25,651 nt of DNA from RGIG6353 sp045594565 (GCA_045594565.1 JAZNYT010000115.1:1-25651); one strand, 5' to 3'; shown: positions 14,148 to 23,489, counted from the stretch's first letter. Notes: generated by a model from the sequence alone, not told the origin. Numbers and translations: made by a program.

Positions 14148-16640
14148 TCAAGCCCTCTTGTTTTCGTAATATTCCTCAAGCCAACGGCAGTTTATAACCT
14201 TTTCGGTAAGACTGTCAAGGCTGAAGTAGTAGTGATTTGCCGCTTCGTAGCCGACCTCCGGACGTCGGCACATTATTTTATAAACTTCCTTTGCAAGCTC
14301 TTTCTCATCTTTTACAATTTCAATAAGCTCTTTTCTCACCGCATCCGACTTGTTTTCGATAAACTCGTCTCTGCATCTTATAAAGCGCACCTGATTGAAG
14401 GATGCGCGGAACAACGAATAGCTCACGAAAGAAATATCATAGAACTCGCTGTTCTTGTCCGAAATAAGCGCCATACCCTTCTCAAAGCCGTCGCTTACAA
14501 GCTTATATTGATTTTTAAGAATATCCACGGGATATATGCCCCGCCAGTTTTCAATATCGTCAAAGGTATAGCAGGTCATAGTTGACTTATAGCCCGTAGG
14601 CTTATGGAAAAGAGGAACGGACGGACCGCCGTTTTGAGGTCCTTTGTGAATTACGGATATATTGTTGGGGAATTCCGAAAAGGCATCTCCGAAAATATCC
14701 GTCGCCTTCTTTACCTCCTCCGCCTTTTTGCCGTAAACCATCTTTATCGCCTTATCAAAGTCAAGCTCCGCATTACCGTTTTCGATAAAGAACAGCTCGG
14801 AGAGCATCTTGATAGTAGGCGATGGATATCCACCCAGTGTCCAGCTGAGCATAAGGTGGTCCACGTTCATGTGGATAAGACTCCTCATCTGCTCAAAAAT
14901 TTTTCTGTATACGGGGATATAAGGAGTAGTAGAGCACTCCCAGGTGTTGTTCGGCTGAATCTTTACAACGGTTTGGTGTCCTTCTTTTTTAGCGTGGCTC
15001 CAGCCCTTGACGCTGTCCTCGCTGAGTCCGTCAACCGATATAGAATAGTCGCGCACCGTACCCTCGATGCCTCCGCGTGTAAACGGAATAAAGGTTTCTC
15101 GCTTACACATTACGGCAACGTTCCCCGGCAGAGACGTGATAAGCGCTTCAACGTCGCCCTCCTCGAAGCCTGCAGGCTGTGACCAGCCCCAATCCCACGC
15201 CATAACCTTCATATTGCCGTTAACACTCTGCACCGCCTCGGCAATAGCCGTGTTTACTATAGACACAAGCTGCCAGGGCTTTTTATCCTTACATCTTTCA
15301 CAAGGCTCTGTTATTACGTAGGTATTATATTTACAATGAGTGGGGTTCTCCGACATACAGATAGTGAAAAATCCGCCAAGGTCGGGCGCTGTACGGCAGA
15401 GACTTGCCACCGCACTCCTGATATATTCTACGGTTTCGGGAGCAGAAACGCACATACAAGGGTTTCCGCGTCCAACCGAGCCTTTAAGGTGAGGATATTT
15501 TTCATAAAACGCCTCTGTCATGCCTCTGGGCTCGTTGAGATACAAATAAATCTTTATACCGTATTCCTTTGCGCGGTTTACGAAATCGATGAGTCTTTTC
15601 TGCCTTTCTTCAAAGCCCTTTGATACCGACGGGTCGAAAGGAAACTCTGTGAGCTTATAGAGAATTGCCTGAAGCCAGATTCCGTTTACCCCAACTCTTG
15701 CATACTGCTCAAGAAGTGAGTCGGGACAGTATTCTCTGCTGTCCACCTCGAAGGCTCTTTCATAAAGTCCGCAAAATGAATATATAAATCTTGATTCAAA
15801 GCGGGGCTCTCTCTTGAATTCTCCAAGAGGAAGCTCGGCGCCTCCCGCAAGATTCATAAGGTCGTCGAGCCGATAAAGCCCTCGTATTATGCCGGATAAC
15901 GCTCCTGCCTTTATCTCTATCTTTTCTTTTTCTATCTTTATCTCGTGATATTCCTCCTTGTGCCCTTCTATAAAGGACAAGGAGATTTCACGTGCTTTAC
16001 CTCCAAGGGCTACGCCGTAACGGCTTTTGAGCATATTCGAAAAGCGTAAAACCGCCTTCTTTACAAAAGCATCGCCTGTATTATCCGAGATATACCACCC
16101 GCCGTCAAGCACTGCCTTTTCTTCAAAGGACTCGTTCTCCTCTATCTTCAAATCGCTGTAAGCGAAATCAAAGGGTGCTCTTGAATCGGGAGGCGTGATT
16201 TTTGCAATCTCCTCCATCTCGGCTCTTATTTTTTCGGTTTCCTTTTTCTCTTTTTCTGTCAGCTCACGGTAAAGAAGCTTTTCACAAACGGGCTTGTCGC
16301 CAAGCTTTATTCCGAGAAAATCGTCCTCCTTCAGAATGTGGGCAAGCTTTTCCTCGCTCCAGCTGAGAAGGGCAAGAAGCTGTTCGTAAGGAAGAATGTG
16401 CCAGTTGGCACGAATAATTGTAATATATCCCTTTTCAGCCCAGGGAGAAACGTCGCCTTGCTCTCCGAGTCCCATACGGAGTGCTTCTCTTTCAACGTTT
16501 TCAACCGACGTTTCAATAACCTCGGCTATCCTTTTTTTGTCAACTGTATTCCAGTTTCTGAAAATAAATGCCTGCATTGTAGTGGGAAACCACGCGGGGC
16601 TTATACCCTCTTTTCCAAGTGCCGGTAAAATATTCTTCAT
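14148..16640 (-). CDS. GH20-like putative glycoside hydrolase with N-terminal HTH-like region
   Basis: 830 residues without a signal peptide, so probably cytosolic. Residues 1-120 (MQAFIFRNWNTVDKKRIAEV, ETSVENVEREALRMGLGEQG, ANWHILPYEQLLALLSWSEE) look like two helix-turn-helix-like repeats; I recall this arrangement in uncharacterised large hydrolases. Residues about 175-265 resemble the zincin-like beta-N-acetylhexosaminidase N-domain (GH20b), and a TIM barrel follows (about 270-640). SENPTHC in the barrel, after DLGGFFTIC, offers a candidate acid (Glu) although the canonical GH20 HxGGDE motif is not obvious. CERC may bind metal. I call a glycosidase of a GH20-related group, substrate unknown. 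ATG 16640 is preceded by AAGGTGA. It is the first gene of an operon with the acetyltransferase; a TATAAT (16676-16671, minus) lies about 30 bases upstream. Confidence 0.75.
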   Translation of the reverse strand: MKNILPALGKEGISPAWFPTTMQAFIFRNWNTVDKKRIAEVIETSVENVEREALRMGLGEQGDVSPWAEKGYITIIRANWHILPYEQLLALLSWSEEKLAHILKEDDFLGIKLGDKPVCEKLLYRELTEKEKKETEKIRAEMEEIAKITPPDSRAPFDFAYSDLKIEENESFEEKAVLDGGWYISDNTGDAFVKKAVLRFSNMLKSRYGVALGGKAREISLSFIEGHKEEYHEIKIEKEKIEIKAGALSGIIRGLYRLDDLMNLAGGAELPLGEFKREPRFESRFIYSFCGLYERAFEVDSREYCPDSLLEQYARVGVNGIWLQAILYKLTEFPFDPSVSKGFEERQKRLIDFVNRAKEYGIKIYLYLNEPRGMTEAFYEKYPHLKGSVGRGNPCMCVSAPETVEYIRSAVASLCRTAPDLGGFFTICMSENPTHCKYNTYVITEPCERCKDKKPWQLVSIVNTAIAEAVQSVNGNMKVMAWDWGWSQPAGFEEGDVEALITSLPGNVAVMCKRETFIPFTRGGIEGTVRDYSISVDGLSEDSVKGWSHAKKEGHQTVVKIQPNNTWECSTTPYIPVYRKIFEQMRSLIHMNVDHLMLSWTLGGYPSPTIKMLSELFFIENGNAELDFDKAIKMVYGKKAEEVKKATDIFGDAFSEFPNNISVIHKGPQNGGPSVPLFHKPTGYKSTMTCYTFDDIENWRGIYPVDILKNQYKLVSDGFEKGMALISDKNSEFYDISFVSYSLFRASFNQVRFIRCRDEFIENKSDAVRKELIEIVKDEKELAKEVYKIMCRRPEVGYEAANHYYFSLDSLTEKVINCRWLEEYYENKRA

Positions 16641-16837
16641 AACGTCACCTTCTTTTGTTAATATGATTTAATTATATCAATTATGTTATCTTTATCCATA
16701 GAAAATATTAAATATTATTTGTAATATATTAACTTTTAGAGGCTGGTTGTGCTACATTGAGAAAATTCTCGTTTATTCATAAGCAGGTCACAATTTCGTG
16801 ATAGAATATTAAGGTTTGAAAAATAAAGGAGTTTACT

Positions 16838-18229
16838 ATGGAATTAAGAAAAGAAAATCCATTAGGATATGAAAAAATATCGACACTACTGAAAAAATTT
16901 GCTCTGCCGAGTATTATATCAATGCTTGCAAGCTCACTATACAATATAGTTGACCAGATTTTTATCGGCTGGGGTGTAGGAACCATCGGAAACGGCGCTA
17001 CCAACGTAGCCTTCCCCTTTACCTCTATAATGCTCGCAATCTCCCTCACCATCGGTGTGGGTGCGGCGGCAAAATTCTCTCTTGAGCTTGGAAGAGGGAA
17101 TAAGCAGGAGGCAAGTAAAACCGTAGGTGTTGCAACCGTTTGGGGTGCCGTGTTCGGTATTATTTGCTTTGCGGTTTACGAAGCCTTTGCGGTGCCGATG
17201 CTCAAAGCCTTCGGTGCTACTCCCACAATCCTCCCCTATGCACTGGACTACGTGAGAGTTACAGCAGTGGGTATGCCCTTCCTCATTGTATCAAACTCAA
17301 TATCAAACCTCATTCACGCCGACGGAAAGCCAAGATATTCTATGGTAGTAATGATGGCAGGCGCAGTGCTTAACACCATACTCGACCCAATTTTCATCTT
17401 TGCTCTCGACATGGGCATTGCGGGTGCGGCTTGGGCAACCGTCATATCCCAGATAGCATCCTTCCTCATTTGTATATTCTACATTCCGAGATTCAAGTGT
17501 GTTGCCATAACCCGTGATACATTCCGCCCTTCTCTCAAAGCCACTCTCCGCACAATGTCGCTGGGTCTTAGCAACGGTCTCAACCAGGTAGCCATTTGCC
17601 TTGTACAGATAGTTATGAATAACTCCATCATTTACTACGGCGCAATGACTGCTTACGGCACAGACATTCCTCTTTCGGCAGTGGGTGTCGTTATGAAGGT
17701 AAACGCTATACTTATGTCGGTATTTATCGGTATTCAGCAGGGCACGCGTCCCATTATGGGCTTCAACTACGGTGCAAGACAGTACAAAAGAGTTAAGGAG
17801 ACCTACCGCCTCGGTATAATGGTTGACGTACTGGTGGGAATCGTGGGCTTTATCGCCTTTGAATTTTTCCCCGAATACGTGCTCCTTTTGTTCGGACGTG
17901 ATTCCGATCCTCTTTATATGGAATTTGCCGTGCTCTTTATGAGAATATTCCTTTGCACTATGGTTATAAACGGCGTACAGTTCCTTTCCGCAAACTTCTT
18001 CAGCTCTATCGGAAAGCCTTTTCGCGGTGTCCTTCTTTCAATGTCGAGACAGTGCTTCCTCTTTATCCCCCTTATGCTCATTATCCCAAGAGTGACAGAC
18101 CTCGGTCTTATGGGCATTATAATTGCAGGACCTATTGCCGACGTTGTTGCGGTTATCGTCAGCGTGATATTCGTTCTCTTTGAGTTCAGGACTATGACAA
18201 GACTCGAAAAGGAGAATACGAATGCTTAA
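16838..18229 (+). CDS. MATE-family efflux transporter
   Basis: 463 residues and about 12 transmembrane helices; the multidrug and toxin extrusion family exports cationic or other compounds with a Na+ or H+ gradient. The N-terminus has the family pattern LLKKFALPSIISMLASSLYN followed by IVDQIFIG, a repeated half-structure begins near residue 240 (LSLGLSNGLNQVAICLVQIV), and GIQQGTRPIMGFNYGA is the typical second-half motif. AAAGGAG lies 8 bases before the ATG. The last 8 bases overlap the start of the ABC transporter gene (ATGCTTAA), so the two are coupled. Substrate cannot be predicted. Confidence 0.95.
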   Translation: MELRKENPLGYEKISTLLKKFALPSIISMLASSLYNIVDQIFIGWGVGTIGNGATNVAFPFTSIMLAISLTIGVGAAAKFSLELGRGNKQEASKTVGVATVWGAVFGIICFAVYEAFAVPMLKAFGATPTILPYALDYVRVTAVGMPFLIVSNSISNLIHADGKPRYSMVVMMAGAVLNTILDPIFIFALDMGIAGAAWATVISQIASFLICIFYIPRFKCVAITRDTFRPSLKATLRTMSLGLSNGLNQVAICLVQIVMNNSIIYYGAMTAYGTDIPLSAVGVVMKVNAILMSVFIGIQQGTRPIMGFNYGARQYKRVKETYRLGIMVDVLVGIVGFIAFEFFPEYVLLLFGRDSDPLYMEFAVLFMRIFLCTMVINGVQFLSANFFSSIGKPFRGVLLSMSRQCFLFIPLMLIIPRVTDLGLMGIIIAGPIADVVAVIVSVIFVLFEFRTMTRLEKENTNA

Positions 18230-19931
18230 AAAATTTATTTCCTACTACAAGCCCTATCGAAAGATGCTTCTTCTTGATATGATAGCATCCTTCTTCATCT
18301 CCCTCATCGGTATGGTCTATCCCATAGTGACGAGAGGAATGCTTGAAACGCTTATTCCCGAGAAGCTTTACAGAGAAATCGTTATAGCGGGACTTGTTGT
18401 GCTTTTCCTTTATATCCTCCGCTTTTTGCTCCGCTACTTCGTACAGTATTACGGACATATAATAGGCGTTAAGATGCAGGCGGATATGAGACGTAAGCTC
18501 TTCGACCATCTTCAAAAGCTTCCCTTCTCCTTCTACGACGAGCACGAAACGGGAAAGATAATGACGAGAATGACAAGCGACCTCTTCGACGTCTCCGAGC
18601 TTGCTCACCACGGACCTGAAAACCTACTCATCAGTGCGGTAATGCTTGTTGGTTCCTTTATCTACCTTTGTACTATAGATATCCCTCTCACCCTTATCAT
18701 CTTTGCTTGCGTACCCTTTCTCATTGCGGTTGCCGTATACTTCAGAAGAAAAATGCGTGCCGCCTTCGACGAGAGAAGAAAAACAACTGCCGAAATAAAT
18801 GCTTCGGTCGAAAGCAGTATTACAGGTATCAGAGTAACGAAAGCCTACACCAACGAAGAAAAGGAAAAAGAGAAATTTGAGGTTGGTAACCTTGCCTTTG
18901 TTTCTGCTTGCCACAAGGCATATCACGCTATGGCACTTTTCTTCTCCTCTACTTCTTTCATTACCGACATATTCAACGTAATAATACTTATCGCAGGAGG
19001 TCTTTTCCTTTATGCAGGAAAAATCTCCTTTCCCGAATATTCCACCTTTATAGTATCGGTAAACCTCTTTATAAATCCTATCACAACTCTTATAAACTTT
19101 ATGGAGCAGTATCAGCAGGGCGTTTCGGGCTTTGCAAGATACGTTGAAATAATAGAGATAGCCCCCGAAGCCGATGAGGGCAAAGAGGAGCTTTCAGAGG
19201 TTCACGGAAACATTGAAATCAAGGACGTGGAGTTCTCCTACGAGTCATCGGGAGAGGTACTTCGCGGAGTGAGTCTCAAGGTTGATGCAGGAAAAACTCT
19301 TGCGCTGGTCGGACCATCCGGCGGTGGAAAAACGACCGTATGTCACCTTATACCCCGATTCTATAATCTCACCTCGGGTGACATTCTCATCGACGGCAAG
19401 AGCATCAAGGACCTCTCTCTCGAAACAATTAGAAAAAACGTCGGAATAGTTCAACAGGACGTTTTCCTCTTTAACGGCACCATAAAGGAAAACATCCTTT
19501 ACGGAAGGCTTAACGCTTCCGATGCGGAGGTTTACGAAGCAGCGAAGCTTGCAGAAATCGACGAGTGGGTAAAGACACTTGAAAAGGGCTATGACACCGA
19601 AATAGGAGAAAGAGGTGTTAAGCTTTCGGGAGGTCAGAAGCAAAGGCTTTCTATCGCAAGAGTATTTCTCAAAAATCCTCCAATTCTCATTCTCGACGAG
19701 GCAACCTCGGCTCTCGACAACACCACCGAGCTTCTCATTCAAGAGTCTCTCGATAAGCTATCACACGGCAGAACAACCATCGTTGTGGCACACAGGCTTT
19801 CAACTGTCCGCCACGCCGACGAAATTGCCGTTATAGAAAACGGTAGAGTCTCGGAAAAAGGAAGCCTCGATGAGCTTATCGCCCTCGACGGAACCTATAA
19901 AAAACTCCATTCGCTTCATCTTACAAAATAG
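18222..19931 (+). CDS. ABC exporter half-transporter (membrane domain fused to ATPase)
   Basis: 569 residues: six-helix exporter membrane domain (about 1-300) fused to a nucleotide-binding domain (about 325-569). Walker A GPSGGGKTT (364-372), signature LSGGQKQR (468-475), Walker B ILILDEATSALD (488-499) and H-loop AHRLST are all intact. It should form homodimers or pair with another half-transporter. It resembles the lipid/multidrug MsbA/LmrA type; there is no peptidase domain. The gene overlaps the MATE gene by 8 bases, so two exporters of different energy sources are made from one mRNA. A terminator follows directly. Confidence 0.95.
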   Translation: MLKKFISYYKPYRKMLLLDMIASFFISLIGMVYPIVTRGMLETLIPEKLYREIVIAGLVVLFLYILRFLLRYFVQYYGHIIGVKMQADMRRKLFDHLQKLPFSFYDEHETGKIMTRMTSDLFDVSELAHHGPENLLISAVMLVGSFIYLCTIDIPLTLIIFACVPFLIAVAVYFRRKMRAAFDERRKTTAEINASVESSITGIRVTKAYTNEEKEKEKFEVGNLAFVSACHKAYHAMALFFSSTSFITDIFNVIILIAGGLFLYAGKISFPEYSTFIVSVNLFINPITTLINFMEQYQQGVSGFARYVEIIEIAPEADEGKEELSEVHGNIEIKDVEFSYESSGEVLRGVSLKVDAGKTLALVGPSGGGKTTVCHLIPRFYNLTSGDILIDGKSIKDLSLETIRKNVGIVQQDVFLFNGTIKENILYGRLNASDAEVYEAAKLAEIDEWVKTLEKGYDTEIGERGVKLSGGQKQRLSIARVFLKNPPILILDEATSALDNTTELLIQESLDKLSHGRTTIVVAHRLSTVRHADEIAVIENGRVSEKGSLDELIALDGTYKKLHSLHLTK

Positions 19932-19940
19932 TTTTTATCA

Positions 19941-19968
19941 AAAGGGACTTAAAAAGTCCCTTTTTTAT
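19941..19968 (+). terminator. Rho-independent terminator of the MATE-ABC operon
   Basis: AAAGGGACTT, loop AAA, AAGTCCCTTT followed by further T residues, 9 bases after the stop of the ABC gene. Confidence 0.9.
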
Positions 19969-20006
19969 TGTTAAAATTCCACATAATATACGTGTATTTT
20001 TGGATG

Positions 20007-20018
20007 ATTGTATACAAT
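20007..20018. promoter_or_regulatory. Palindrome ATTGTATACAAT, candidate GntR-type operator
   Basis: A perfect 12-base palindrome, 25 bases upstream of the -35 of the transporter promoter. It is nested in a larger imperfect inverted repeat (GTATTTTT near 19994 with AAAAATAC near 20024). TTGTATACAA fits the TNGTNNNACNA consensus of FadR/UxuR-type GntR regulators. No such regulator gene lies in the window. Confidence 0.5.
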
Positions 20019-20042
20019 TATACAAAAATACGTTCAAATCTA

Positions 20043-20071
20043 TTGAAAATCGAAGAATTATCCTATATAAT
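20043..20071 (+). promoter_or_regulatory. Sigma-A-like promoter for the TAXI-TRAP operon
   Basis: TTGAAA (20043-20048), 17-base spacer, TATAAT (20066-20071), about 42 bases before the ATG at 20114, which has AAGGAG upstream. Confidence 0.75.
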
Positions 20072-20113
20072 AGGTACATAATAATTTTATAAAAAGCTTT
20101 AAGGAGAAAAATT

Positions 20114-21070
20114 ATGAAGCGCATTATTTCACTTTTACTTCTTGCTGTTATGGCAATTTCACTTGTGGCTTGTTCAAATGCCGCAACAACAATGACAATG
20201 GGTACAGGCGGAACTGCAGGTACTTATTACGGCTACGGCGGAATCCTCGGAAATCAGATCAAGGCTTCCTCGGGTATTACTGTAAACGTTGTATCCACCG
20301 ACGGTTCAAAGGCTAACATCATCGGTATTGATGCAGGCAACTATCAGCTCGGTACAGTTCAGTCAGACGTTATGGCTTATGCATGGGAAGGCTCCCGTAC
20401 CTTCGAAACAGAAGGCAAGCTTGATTCCTTCCGTACAATCGGCGGTCTTTATGCCGAAGCAGTACAGCTCGTAACAATGGACCCTGCAATCAAGACGGTT
20501 GCAGACCTTGCAGGCAAAAAGGTTTCTATCGGTGCCGCAGGCTCGGGCGTTTACTTCAACGCAGTTGACGTGCTTGAAGCGGCAGGACTTACGGTTGACG
20601 ACATTGAACCTCAGTATCAGTCCTTCGCTGACTCAGCAGATGCTCTCAAGGATAAGAAGATTGACGCCGCTTTCATTGTAGCAGGCGCTCCCACTCCCGC
20701 AATTCAGGAGCTTTGCACTACAACAGATGCATACCTTGTTCCTATCGACGGAGACATTGCAAAGGCTCTTATGGCTTCTTCTCCCTTCTATACAACCTAC
20801 ACCATTCCTAAAGACACCTACAAGGGACAGGCAACAGACGTTACAACAGTAACAGTTAAGGCAACTCTCATCGTAAGTGCCAATGCTTCCGAGGAAGACG
20901 TATACAACGTAACAAAGGCTATATTCGACAATGCAGAAGCAATCACCTCCGCTCACGCTAAGGGTGCAGAGCTCAGCCTTGCAAACGCTACAGAGGGTAT
21001 CACAGTTCCCTTCCACAAGGGTGCTGCTAAATACTTTGCAGAAAAGGACATCACAGTTCCTGTAGAGTAA
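20114..21070 (+). CDS. TAXI-family TRAP transporter solute-binding lipoprotein
   Basis: 318 residues. Signal peptide with lipobox LVAC (Cys20), so a lipid-anchored extracytoplasmic receptor. The mature start TMTMGTGGTAGTYYGYGG is the hallmark of the TAXI group; VADLAGKKVSIGAAGSGVYF and AFIVAGAPTPAIQELC follow family pattern. TAXI receptors bring small organic acids such as dicarboxylates or glutamate-like solutes to a fused TRAP permease powered by Na+ or H+. The permease gene follows 78 bases downstream, with a hairpin between. Strong promoter and ribosome site suggest high expression, as expected for a receptor needed in excess. Confidence 0.95.
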   Translation: MKRIISLLLLAVMAISLVACSNAATTMTMGTGGTAGTYYGYGGILGNQIKASSGITVNVVSTDGSKANIIGIDAGNYQLGTVQSDVMAYAWEGSRTFETEGKLDSFRTIGGLYAEAVQLVTMDPAIKTVADLAGKKVSIGAAGSGVYFNAVDVLEAAGLTVDDIEPQYQSFADSADALKDKKIDAAFIVAGAPTPAIQELCTTTDAYLVPIDGDIAKALMASSPFYTTYTIPKDTYKGQATDVTTVTVKATLIVSANASEEDVYNVTKAIFDNAEAITSAHAKGAELSLANATEGITVPFHKGAAKYFAEKDITVPVE

Positions 21071-21087
21071 TTTTCAAAGCTTTCACG

Positions 21088-21116
21088 GTTGGCTGTCGTT
21101 ACAGGCGACAGCCAAC
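21088..21116 (+). promoter_or_regulatory. Intercistronic stem-loop between receptor and permease genes
   Basis: GTTGGCTGTCG pairs with CGACAGCCAAC around TTACAGG (11-bp stem). No run of T follows (CTCTTTGTG), so it is likelier an mRNA-stabilising or partial attenuating element that raises receptor over permease levels than a full terminator. Confidence 0.6.
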
Positions 21117-21148
21117 TCTTTGTGTAAAAAAATCAAAGGAGTTTCGCA

Positions 21149-23086
21149 ATGTCGTTTTTTAACAAGAAAAACAACGTAGTGGAAGAAGGTCCCATTGACG
21201 TTGATGCGGTTATGAAAAAATATGACCGCGAGTCAAATACACGTATATGGGAGGGTGTTCCTAAAATACTCGTCACCTGTATACTTGCCGCCTTCTCGGT
21301 TTTCTGTATCTACGTTACCCTTTATGCTACCTGGCTTGATGAGATAAGACTCACCTCGTTTATGGCATTCATTATCTTTATCGGTTACCTTGTTTTCCCC
21401 TCTAAAAAGGGTATGCAGAAGGTAAACTATATGCCGTGGTACGATATTTTACTTATGCTCCTCGGCACAGGCGCTTTCCTTTACTACACCATCAATGCCC
21501 AGATGATAGTTTCCAACTTCAGAATAGATACCGTTCAGATGGTAATCGGTGTGATTGGAATTCTGACCCTTGCAGAGCTTTGCCGCAGAAGCGTTGGTAT
21601 TCCCATTCTCGTTGTGGCAGGTGCACTTCTGGTTTATGCACTTGTGTGGGGCTCAACGAATCCCAACTTTTTGGCACGTATCACCGAAAGTGTCCGAGTT
21701 CTTTTCTATTCGAAGGAGGGTATTCTCTCCACTCCCATAAACGTTTGCTCCAAGTACATCGTTATGTTCATCATATTCGGTGCTTTCCTTGAACGCACCG
21801 GAATTGCAGATTTCTTCATCAAGATAGCCAACGCACTCGTTGGCGGCTTCTCGGGTGGTCCTGCAAAGGTTGCAGTCGTTGCATCTGCCCTTGAGGGTAT
21901 GGTGTCGGGCTCATCTGTTGCAAACACCGTAGGCTCGGGCGCCGTTACCATTCCTCTTATGAAGAGAACGGGATATAAGCCCGAATTTGCCGCCGCGGCA
22001 GAAGCCTCCGCATCAACGGGAGGACAGATAATGCCTCCTATTATGGGTGCCGCCGCATTCCTTATGGCAGAAACTGTAGGAGTTCCCTATTCCAGCATAG
22101 TTGTAAAAGCAATTCTCCCTGCTCTTCTCTATTTCGCAGGAGTATTCATTACAGTTCACCTTGAAGCAAAAAAAGAGGGCCTTCGAGGACTTACACGCGA
22201 GGAGCTTCCAAGACTCAAGCCTCTTCTTAAGCAGATATATCTTCTTCTCCCCTTGGTGCTTCTCATTTATCTTGTTGCAACAAGCAAGCGTTCGATCGCC
22301 TATGCTGCGGCAATAGCGATAGTGGTCGCTATCGTTGTAAGTCTCTTCAACAAGGAGCACAGAATAACTCCCAAGCGCATTCTTGAAGCGCTTGCGGCTG
22401 GCGGACAGGGTATGATAACCGTTGCATCAGCTTGCGGTGTTGCAGGTATCGTTGCAGGTCTTATCAGCTCAACAGGTCTTGCATATCTTCTCTTCAACGG
22501 AATAGTTTCACTTGCGGGAAATAAAATAATAGTTGCGCTCTTCCTCACAATGCTTTGCTGTATAGTTCTTGGTATGGGCGTTCCCACAACTGCAAACTAC
22601 TGTATTATGGCTGCAACCTGTGCCCCCATTCTCGTACAGATGGGCGTTCCTATGATAGCGGCTCACTTCTTCGTGTTCTACTTCGGTATCGTTGCCGACC
22701 TTACTCCCCCCGTCGCCTTGGCGGCTTATGCGGGGGCGGCAATAGCACAGGCTAATCCCATGAAAACGGCATTTACCGCAACAAAGCTTGCAATCGGCGC
22801 ATTTATAGTTCCTTACGTATTCGCACTCAACCCTGCAATGCTTTTTATAGATACAAATGCTTTTGAGGTAGCGCTTATATGTATCACCTCATTTGTCGGT
22901 ATTTTTGCGGTGTCCGCTTCTCTTGAAGGCTTTTTATTCAGCAAAATGGCTTGGTGGGAAAGAATACTTTCTGCAGTTGGCGGAATACTTCTCATCTACC
23001 CCGGGCTTATCACCGACGGTATCGGTGTTGTGCTTATTGGTATAGCGTTTTTTGCACAAATTATCAAAAGAAGAAAGATTGTATAG
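21149..23086 (+). CDS. TRAP transporter fused permease (DctQM type, TAXI-associated)
   Basis: 645 residues, strongly hydrophobic, about 15-17 helices. After a charged N-terminus (about 1-30) comes a DctQ-like four-helix part (to about 150), then a DctM-like domain. Diagnostic DctM stretches are GFSGGPAKVAVVASALEGMV, SGSSVANTVGSGAVTIPLMK and ASASTGGQIMPPIMGAAAFL, and GMGVPTTANYCIM in the second repeat. This is the usual fused permease of TAXI-TRAP systems; it works with the receptor encoded just upstream. AAAGGAG lies 7 bases before ATG 21149. It is followed immediately by a MITE-like element. Confidence 0.95.
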   Translation: MSFFNKKNNVVEEGPIDVDAVMKKYDRESNTRIWEGVPKILVTCILAAFSVFCIYVTLYATWLDEIRLTSFMAFIIFIGYLVFPSKKGMQKVNYMPWYDILLMLLGTGAFLYYTINAQMIVSNFRIDTVQMVIGVIGILTLAELCRRSVGIPILVVAGALLVYALVWGSTNPNFLARITESVRVLFYSKEGILSTPINVCSKYIVMFIIFGAFLERTGIADFFIKIANALVGGFSGGPAKVAVVASALEGMVSGSSVANTVGSGAVTIPLMKRTGYKPEFAAAAEASASTGGQIMPPIMGAAAFLMAETVGVPYSSIVVKAILPALLYFAGVFITVHLEAKKEGLRGLTREELPRLKPLLKQIYLLLPLVLLIYLVATSKRSIAYAAAIAIVVAIVVSLFNKEHRITPKRILEALAAGGQGMITVASACGVAGIVAGLISSTGLAYLLFNGIVSLAGNKIIVALFLTMLCCIVLGMGVPTTANYCIMAATCAPILVQMGVPMIAAHFFVFYFGIVADLTPPVALAAYAGAAIAQANPMKTAFTATKLAIGAFIVPYVFALNPAMLFIDTNAFEVALICITSFVGIFAVSASLEGFLFSKMAWWERILSAVGGILLIYPGLITDGIGVVLIGIAFFAQIIKRRKIV

Positions 23087-23088
23087 CC

Positions 23089-23381
23089 AGAGCTGTGTTT
23101 AGCGGTGTTCAGTTAGGGATTATTTGCCCAAAATTCATGATTTCGGCGTATAACTGCGTTGAAAACGCTTGTAATCCGTAAAGGGTTTCGCCTTGTTCTC
23201 CATCCGAACTTATGAATTTTCGGGTGCAAAGCAGTTTTAGAATAGATATTTTTGTGTTAAGACAAAACATAAAAAATCACGTAATACTGGACGTATTACG
23301 TGATTTTTTTGTGAAGTGTTAACCGAAAAGAGCATTCTAAAACCAATTTATCCCTAACTGAACACCGCTTTTCACAGCTCT
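23089..23381. mobile_element. MITE-like element, 293 bp, 32-bp terminal inverted repeats
   Basis: The termini 23089-23120 and 23350-23381 match at 29 of 32 positions as inverted repeats (AGAGCTGTG, three mismatched bases, then AGCGGTGTTCAGTTAGGGAT). Further nested inverted repeats: TTTGCCC..AAATTCATGA (about 23123-23141) with TATGAATTTT..GCAAA (about 23211-23230), GCGTTGAAAACGC (about 23157), and TTTTAGAAT with ATTCTAAAA flanking the right half. No open frame encodes a transposase. No clear target duplication was seen. It begins 2-3 bases after the permease stop. The 420-base gap 23087-23506 holds this element plus the promoter of the next gene. Confidence 0.75.
23271..23309. terminator. Perfect 17-bp stem-loop inside the MITE-like element
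   Basis: AAAAAATCACGTAATAC, loop TGGAC, exact complement ending in TTTTTT. A-tract and T-tract on the arms make it a bidirectional intrinsic terminator, probably ending the transporter operon. Confidence 0.85.
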
Positions 23382-23434
23382 TTTATATTATCTTGCTAAA
23401 AAACTATATAATTATAGGTTTTTTTCGAAAACTA

Positions 23435-23463
23435 TTGACATTAAATAGTAGAATTGCTACAAT
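23435..23463 (+). promoter_or_regulatory. Strong sigma-A promoter for the dehydrogenase gene
   Basis: TTGACA (23435-23440), 17-base spacer, TACAAT (23458-23463). It lies outside the MITE-like element. Confidence 0.8.
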
Positions 23464-23474
23464 GGGAATGACAA

Positions 23475-23489
23475 AGCCGTAAAACGGCT
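23475..23489 (+). promoter_or_regulatory. 5'-end mRNA hairpin before the dehydrogenase gene
   Basis: AGCCGT-AAA-ACGGCT starts within a few bases of the expected transcription start and precedes the ribosome site GGAGG (23494-23498). A hairpin at the extreme 5' end commonly stabilises mRNA; role inferred. Confidence 0.5.

Noticed and set aside
16759..16770. Operator GAGAAAATTCTC before the MATE gene
   Set aside because: Only 5-bp arms and no good promoter nearby; such matches are expected by chance in AT-rich DNA.
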